NCBI GenBank assembly: GCA_025351525.1
Contig: JANXVV010000470.1
Coordinates: 1-20,112 of the forward strand
Direction of reading: 5' to 3'
DNA length: 20,112 bases
DNA from: Humisphaera sp.
Lineage (GTDB): Bacteria; Planctomycetota; Phycisphaerae; Tepidisphaerales; Tepidisphaeraceae
Shown here: piece after piece, positions 15,541-20,112 of the stretch
Layout of the letters: each line of letters starts with the position of its first letter
Numbering within the stretch: position 1 is the first letter of the stretch
Translations under genes and position numbers: made by a program
The notes under the pieces: generated by a model
Told to the model about the DNA's origin: nothing
Seen by the model: the letters and a program-made list of their open reading frames with translations, nothing else
Databases searched by the model: none

Positions 15541-16173
15541 ATGAAAAACGCCACGAAACACGCCGAGGATTTGCGGGCTTTATTTAAGCGGCTGATGAAA
15601 GAGGCAAAGCACGCGCCGGCGGTGAAGCAAGAGCCGCTGAAGGCGCTGGTGCGCGGGGCGATGAGCTACGATGTCTCCGACCACAAGGCCGATGAGGCGA
15701 TGAAGCACATCGAGAAGGAGTTCGTCGATCTAAACGAACTGCGCGTCGCCACCGATCTGGAGATCGCCGAATTGCTCGGCGTGCGCTATCCCCACATCGA
15801 GCATCGCGTCGGTCTGATCACCCGGTCGTTGAACGCGATCTTCGAGAAGGAGCACACGCTCAACGTCGATCGCCTGGCGACGATCAGCAAGCGCGATGCC
15901 CGCCAGTTTTTGCGCGATCTGGTGCCGGACATGCACCCGTTCGTGGAAGCCTACGTGATGCTCTACAGTTTTGACGGCCACGCCATCCCCACCGACGATG
16001 AGATCGTCGGCTACCTGCGCGAAGAGGAAATCGTCGATGAAAAAGCGACGCCGGCCGAAGCCCAGAAATTTTTAGAGCATCACATCAAGGCCGAGGAGTG
16101 CCACGATTTCTACGCCATCATCCGCCGCGCCGCCCATGCGGAAGGGGATGGAGGTAGGAAGAAAAAGAAGTGA
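15541..16173 (+). CDS. HhH-GPD (endonuclease III-like) family protein with degenerate active site
   Basis: A 210-residue, mostly helical protein resembling the endonuclease III/DNA glycosylase fold. Supporting signs are VDLNELRVATDLEIAELLG (about 62-80; similar to the DWNELR-type block of this superfamily) and a helix-hairpin-helix-like position LVPDMHPFVEAYVML (127 onward). There is also an IPTDD site where Asp152 matches the catalytic Asp of the family (PVD in many members). If aligned on that Asp, the Nth catalytic Lys position is Phe134 and the GxG of the hairpin is lost. No Fe-S cysteine cluster is present. It may be a monofunctional, non-catalytic or repurposed DNA-binding protein. I chose ATG 15541, because the extension to 15439 only translates the palindrome at 15438-15503. 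The C-terminus is a lysine tail. Confidence 0.55.
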   Translation: MKNATKHAEDLRALFKRLMKEAKHAPAVKQEPLKALVRGAMSYDVSDHKADEAMKHIEKEFVDLNELRVATDLEIAELLGVRYPHIEHRVGLITRSLNAIFEKEHTLNVDRLATISKRDARQFLRDLVPDMHPFVEAYVMLYSFDGHAIPTDDEIVGYLREEEIVDEKATPAEAQKFLEHHIKAEECHDFYAIIRRAAHAEGDGGRKKKK

Positions 16174-16293
16174 GGAAGTGAAGGAAGTTGCCAGTGGGGA
16201 AGTTGTCAGTTGCCAGTGAAGGCGAAGGCAATTGCATTTTTCTTCACTAATCACTATTAACTTCCTCACTAACAACTTCCCCCACTAACAACT
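16173..16293. repeat. Dispersed palindromic repeat, family A, copy 2 (before hisG)
   Basis: An imperfect palindrome with both arms built from repeated words of the type agttgycagtg and gaagttg. The left arm (16173-16220) matches the reverse complement of the right arm (about 16241-16293). The centre carries gcaattgc (16228-16235). The right arm shares ctaatcact and caacaactt with the copy before nusA. It fills nearly all of the gap between the HhH-GPD gene and hisG and ends about 6 bases before the hisG ATG, leaving no room for a normal ribosome site. Confidence 0.6.
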
Positions 16294-16298
16294 ATCCC

Positions 16299-17192
16299 AT
16301 GACCGACCGCCTTCCACCATCTTCACTTCGCATTGGATTGCCCAGCGGGAGCATGCAGGCTTCGACGGTCGAGCTTTTTGGGCGCGCTGGGTACAAGGTC
16401 AGCATCCAGGAGCGCAGCGTTTTTCCGCGGATTGACGATGAGAATATCTCGGCGGTGTTGTTTCGGGCGCAGGAGATCAGCCGGTATGTGACGGATGGCA
16501 TCGTCGACTGCGGGTTGACGGGACACGACTGGATCGTCGAGAACGGCAATGCTCTGGACGTGGTCGAGATATGCGAATTGACCTATTCGCGGGCCAGCAG
16601 TCAGGCCGCCAAATGGGTGTTGGCGGTGCCGGAGGAAAGCCCCGTGCAGAAGCCGGAAGATCTGGCCGGCGGGGTCATCGCGACGGAACTGGTCAATGTC
16701 ACCCGCAAATACTTCGCCGACCGGGGCGTGAAAGTCACGGTCGAATTTTCCTGGGGCACCACCGAAATTAAAGCCCGCCTGCTCGATGCGATTGTCGATC
16801 TGACCGAAACCGGTTCGTCCATTCGGGCGAACAATCTGCGCGTGCTGGACACGCTTCTGACCAGCACGATCCGCTTTGTGTCCAACAAAGCGGCGTGGGC
16901 GATCCCGTGGAAGCGGGAGAAGATGGAAAACATCGCCATGCTGTTGAAGGGGGCGATCGAGGCGCGGGCGAAGGTGGGGTTGAAGATGAACGTTCCCGAG
17001 GGAATGCTGGCGGAGATCATCAGTTTTCTACCGGCGGAAAAAAGCCCGACCGTCAGCCGACTGGCCGATTCGGCGTGGGTCGCGGTCGAAGTGATATTGG
17101 AAGAAAAGCAGGAACGCGAATTGATCCCCCGTCTGAAGCGCGCCGGGGCGACCGGGATCATCACTTATCCGTTGAATAAAGTGATCGGGTAG
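16299..17192 (+). CDS. hisG: ATP phosphoribosyltransferase, long form
   Basis: A 297-residue enzyme for the first step of histidine synthesis: ATP plus PRPP gives N1-(phosphoribosyl)-ATP. The N-terminal GLPSGSM, the DCGLTGHDWI loop and the PRPP-binding block DLTETGSSIRANNLR (167-181) are all present. The C-terminal part (about 222-297, LKMNVPEGMLAEI to GITYPLNKVI-like end) is the HisG_C regulatory domain that binds histidine, so this is the hexameric long form that does not need HisZ. Length fits that class. No other his genes are visible here. The ATG follows a palindromic repeat with no Shine-Dalgarno, so translation may be leader-structure dependent. The next gene starts 54 bases downstream. 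Confidence 0.95.
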   Translation: MTDRLPPSSLRIGLPSGSMQASTVELFGRAGYKVSIQERSVFPRIDDENISAVLFRAQEISRYVTDGIVDCGLTGHDWIVENGNALDVVEICELTYSRASSQAAKWVLAVPEESPVQKPEDLAGGVIATELVNVTRKYFADRGVKVTVEFSWGTTEIKARLLDAIVDLTETGSSIRANNLRVLDTLLTSTIRFVSNKAAWAIPWKREKMENIAMLLKGAIEARAKVGLKMNVPEGMLAEIISFLPAEKSPTVSRLADSAWVAVEVILEEKQERELIPRLKRAGATGIITYPLNKVIG

Positions 17193-17200
17193 GACAATGC

Positions 17201-17214
17201 CCGCGATATCGCGG
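17201..17214. promoter_or_regulatory. Perfect 14-bp palindrome between hisG and the TPR gene
   Basis: ccgcgatatcgcgg is fully self-complementary. It lies in the 54-base gap, 13 bases before a TATAAT-like hexamer (17227-17232). A dimeric repressor site is possible. GC-rich palindromes also arise by chance, so support is weak. Confidence 0.2.
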
Positions 17215-17246
17215 CAACTTTATCGCTATAATGCCGAAGGTGCCGC

Positions 17247-19964
17247 ATGAATAAAAACCTTCGACTGATCCTCCGGTGTGCCGTTCTGGGCATGGCCGGA
17301 TGTTCCTCGCCAATTCTGAAAACGACGCAAAGCAGTAATGCAGTTCATCACCCGTCGGCCACGCAGCCGGTTGATCCGAAGGCGGAACTCACCGTCGATC
17401 AGATCGAACCGGCGCTTTCGCTTCCATCACCCGCCACGCGCCCTTCCGGACCACCCTCACTGGCGGCGATTCAGTTATATGCCCAGGCCCGCGCGAAGTT
17501 GGTCGAAAATCAGCGGTTTGACGGCATTGCCCTGCTGGAGCAGGCGGCCGCGATCGATCCATTCAGCTACGAGATTTTTTACGACCTTGGCCGTGCGTAT
17601 CTGTTGAACAACGCGAACGGCACTGCGAATGATCGATCCATCGCGGCGTTTGAAAAAGCCGCCGCCATCCGCCCGGAGGGGCTGGAACTGCATTACGATC
17701 TGGGCCGGCAATATCTGGATCGCAACGACACCGTTCGCGGTTTGGAACAACTGCGTTTGGCGCGTTTGACCGGCGAGTATCGCGATGAAAAAAATGCCGA
17801 TGCCGCCGCCATGGTCGACTTCTTCCTCGCCCGGGCACTTCGGCAAAACGGTTACACCGGCGCGGCGCTCACGCAGTATGACACGCTGCTCGATCGCCTC
17901 TCGCGGACGGGCCTGACGCAGCGGAGCAATCCGGAACTCGTCTATTTTCTGAAGCATCCGCAGATTCTCTACACGGAAGTCGGGGAGTTGTACGAGAAAA
18001 AGGGAAGCTATCGCGAGGCGTTGCGGGCCTATGAGATGGCCCTGCAAACCGATGCGGAAAATTCCGATCTGGTCAAGCGGGTGATCCGCATGACTTTGAG
18101 TGCCGGGCGGGTCGCCGATGCCAAGGCGCGGGTTGCCGCCCTGGTCGTTAGAAATCACGGCAGCGCGGAATCGCTCGAACTGCTGAAAGAGATTTACACG
18201 GCGGCGGGCGTGCCGCAAAAGGCAACCGATGCGCTGGCCACCCTGCACGCGGAGCATCCCGCGGACCGTTTGATTTTTTACGCGCTGCTCGATCAGTTGA
18301 AGGCGGATCATCGATCCACCGATGCCGAACAATTGTTGGTCACCGCCGCCCGCGACAGCCAATCCGATCCCGATTACATCCGCCGACTCTTTACGATTTA
18401 CCAAGGCCGCAACGACATCGAAGCGGCGATGCGGCTGCTGGTGGATTCGCTGGCGGATCGCCCGGATTCGCTTCGCGAAGTCGGCCCGCTCTGGGGCGAA
18501 CTGCTCCGCCCGGCCCGGCGAGGTCGATTGCGTTTAAGTGCATTGCAACAGATGAAGCTGCCTGCCCGCGAGGAACCGGCGCGGCTGTTCTGGGTCTCGC
18601 GCCTGGCGGAAATCTGGAATCGGGATGCTTTGGCCCGATCCACATTGCTGCAAGCCGCAGCCATCAAGCCGGCGTTCGCGCCGGTCTATCGCTGGTTGAT
18701 TCTGGAGAACTGGTCGAAGCCGGATTGGGATGACAAGCAGAAGGCGGCGGCGTGCGGGCAACTGGTCGAGACGGTGCAGGCGCAGGGCAATGGCGCGTTG
18801 GCCGCCGAGCTGCAGGGCAGGTCATTGCTGATGCAGGATGATGCCGAGGGCGCGGCCAAGTCGTTCGCCGTTTCGCAATCGCTGGGCAATCGCTCCCCGG
18901 ATCTTCAATTGATGTTTTCGCGGGCGATTTTGAAGCAGGGCAATGAGGCCCGCGCCGAACAATTGCTGTGGAAGCTGCTCAGCGATTGGCCACTTTTCGA
19001 AGAGGCGTATTCGGAATTGTTCAGCGTGTATCTGCAGCGTCGCGCGGTGGATCAAGCGTTGGGCGTGCTGCACAAATGGCTCGATGCGGTGCCGTCGAGC
19101 GTGGATGCACGGCTGCTTGAGGCGGCGATCGATTCTCAGTTGGGCCGGCCCGAAGGCCTTGCGGCGGCGAAAACCATTTTGCAGAAATTGTTCGACGAGC
19201 AGCCGGACAACTTGGAAGTGCTGCGGGCGATTCAAACTTTTCATCTTCAGCACGGCCGGCTGGATGATTTCATCAGGCAGCTTGAGGCCGAGCGAATTCG
19301 GAATCCCGACAATCGCGATGCGGTGGCGATGCTGGTGTCGATCTATGCCGATCAAAAGCGACTGCCCGAGGCAACGCAGGTGCTGGATGCCGCAAAGGCC
19401 GCAGTGGCGAACGACCCGGATTTGCTCTACTACGTGGCGCATCTCTACGAGCGTATCGATCAGAAGCCGACGACGGAACGGCTGCTTGAAGAGATCGTCG
19501 GAATGGATCCGCATCACGCCGCCGCGAGTAATGATCTGGGATACACGTGGGCCGATGAGGGAAAAAATCTGGATCGCGCCGAGGCGCTGGTGCGGGTGGC
19601 GGTGGAGGCCGAGCCGGACAATCAGAGCTATCTCGACAGCATGGCGTGGGTCGAGTACAAGCGCGGGAAGTTTGTCGAGGCGCGCGGTTTTCTCGATCGG
19701 GCCATCGGCCCGGCCAATCGGCCCGACCCGGTGGTGCTCGATCATCTGGGCGACACGATGTATCGGCTCGAATTGCCGACCGAGGCGGTAAAGCAGTGGA
19801 AGCGTTCACTGCAACGGCTTACTGAAGCAGGCGCGGAACGGGAAGATTTGAAGGAACTTCGTCAGCAGTTGCTGGCGAAGTTGAAGCAGCAGGAAGCGGG
19901 TGGGCCCGTCCACGTCGCGCCGGTGGCGGAGATGCCGAAGAAATCGACGCAGGCGAAGAATTGA
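17247..19964 (+). CDS. TPR-repeat lipoprotein
   Basis: A 905-residue protein with a basic, hydrophobic N-terminus (MNKNLRLILR) and a MAGC lipobox giving Cys19, followed by a Pro/Ser/Thr-rich linker to about residue 70. The rest is an almost continuous alpha-helical array of tetratricopeptide-type repeats; the clearest units are near the N-terminus (GIALLEQAAAIDP, AFEKAAAIRPEGLELHYDLGRQYL) and the C-terminus (SNDLGYTWADEGKNLDRAEALV, VLDHLGDTMYRLELPTEAV). TPR arrays bind partner proteins, so an outer- or inner-membrane-anchored scaffold facing the periplasm is the likely role. The partner is unknown. The start at ATG 17247 has GAAGG at 17236-17240, six bases upstream. The end is Lys/Pro/Ala rich. 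The stop lies 12 bases before yebC, suggesting cotranscription. Confidence 0.85.
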   Translation: MNKNLRLILRCAVLGMAGCSSPILKTTQSSNAVHHPSATQPVDPKAELTVDQIEPALSLPSPATRPSGPPSLAAIQLYAQARAKLVENQRFDGIALLEQAAAIDPFSYEIFYDLGRAYLLNNANGTANDRSIAAFEKAAAIRPEGLELHYDLGRQYLDRNDTVRGLEQLRLARLTGEYRDEKNADAAAMVDFFLARALRQNGYTGAALTQYDTLLDRLSRTGLTQRSNPELVYFLKHPQILYTEVGELYEKKGSYREALRAYEMALQTDAENSDLVKRVIRMTLSAGRVADAKARVAALVVRNHGSAESLELLKEIYTAAGVPQKATDALATLHAEHPADRLIFYALLDQLKADHRSTDAEQLLVTAARDSQSDPDYIRRLFTIYQGRNDIEAAMRLLVDSLADRPDSLREVGPLWGELLRPARRGRLRLSALQQMKLPAREEPARLFWVSRLAEIWNRDALARSTLLQAAAIKPAFAPVYRWLILENWSKPDWDDKQKAAACGQLVETVQAQGNGALAAELQGRSLLMQDDAEGAAKSFAVSQSLGNRSPDLQLMFSRAILKQGNEARAEQLLWKLLSDWPLFEEAYSELFSVYLQRRAVDQALGVLHKWLDAVPSSVDARLLEAAIDSQLGRPEGLAAAKTILQKLFDEQPDNLEVLRAIQTFHLQHGRLDDFIRQLEAERIRNPDNRDAVAMLVSIYADQKRLPEATQVLDAAKAAVANDPDLLYYVAHLYERIDQKPTTERLLEEIVGMDPHHAAASNDLGYTWADEGKNLDRAEALVRVAVEAEPDNQSYLDSMAWVEYKRGKFVEARGFLDRAIGPANRPDPVVLDHLGDTMYRLELPTEAVKQWKRSLQRLTEAGAEREDLKELRQQLLAKLKQQEAGGPVHVAPVAEMPKKSTQAKN

Positions 19965-19976
19965 AAGGCGGAAGTC

Positions 19977-20112
19977 ATGGCCGGACACAGTCACTGGAAA
20001 ACCATCAAGCGGGCCAAGGGTGCGACGGATGCCAAACGCGGCAAGGTGTGGAGCAAAATCGCCCGCAAGATCATCATTGCCGCCAAAGCCGGCGGGGGGA
20101 ATCCAGCGGAGA
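19977..20112 (+). CDS. yebC: YebC/TACO1 family regulator, 5' part, cut by window end
   Basis: The first 45 codons read MAGHSHWKTIKRAKGATDAKRG and continue with KVWSKIARKIIIAAKAGGGNPAE. This is the strongly conserved YebC N-terminus, a basic helical domain. Members were described as DNA-binding transcription regulators, and more recent work ties the family to translation of proline-rich or stalling stretches. The ATG at 19977 lies 12 bases after the TPR gene stop and has a purine-rich stretch (aaggcggaag, 19965-19974) just upstream as a ribosome site. In many bacteria yebC neighbours ruvC; what follows here is outside the window. Confidence 0.93.
   Translation, partial: MAGHSHWKTIKRAKGATDAKRGKVWSKIARKIIIAAKAGGGNPAE

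Noticed and set aside
17227..17232. Perfect TATAAT before the TPR lipoprotein gene
   Set aside because: No -35 element lies at a suitable distance, and the start point would fall within the ribosome site, leaving almost no leader.

Overview
The window looks like a GC-rich chromosomal segment of a member of the Planctomycetota, most likely of the Phycisphaerae type. The taxon is an inference. It rests on the nusA-infB-ylxP-rbfA block with unrelated genes inserted, a TTG-initiated infB, many starts without a Shine-Dalgarno, several lipoproteins with long TPR arrays, and intergenic palindromes of the REP/BIME kind. All genes I can support lie on the + strand. No gene-free stretch exceeds 300 bases. 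I see no tRNA, rRNA, CRISPR array, integrase or transposase.

Region A (about 1-7590) is an accessory lipolytic cluster. It holds an unrecognised, probably exported protein (101-1186), a lipoprotein alpha/beta hydrolase with a GHSMG elbow (1284-3080), a class 3 lipase (3143-3997), and a very large polytopic patatin-like protein with a C-terminal IPT/TIG domain (4027-7587). The spacers of 97, 62 and 29 bases and good ribosome sites suggest one co-expressed unit with three different lipolytic enzymes. This is the most novel part of the window. The patatin catalytic dyad is split by about 800 residues that include some ten membrane segments.

Region B (7588-9274) has a recognisable promoter, a MalK/UgpC-type ABC ATPase standing alone, two hairpins (the second a classical intrinsic terminator), and a dispersed palindromic repeat just before nusA.

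Region C (9275-15436) is the conserved transcription/translation block: nusA, infB, a small lipoprotein gene, ylxP (DUF503) and rbfA. rimP, ylxR, ylxQ and truB are not found where many bacteria have them. The nusA-infB spacer contains an attenuator-like hairpin and T run directly before the infB ribosome site. Three palindromic elements of different sequence sit after infB, before rbfA and after rbfA.

Region D (15541-20112) has a degenerate HhH-GPD (endonuclease III-like) protein, a second copy of the pre-nusA repeat family, hisG (long form with the regulatory C-terminal domain), a 905-residue TPR lipoprotein, and the 5' end of yebC, cut by the window edge.
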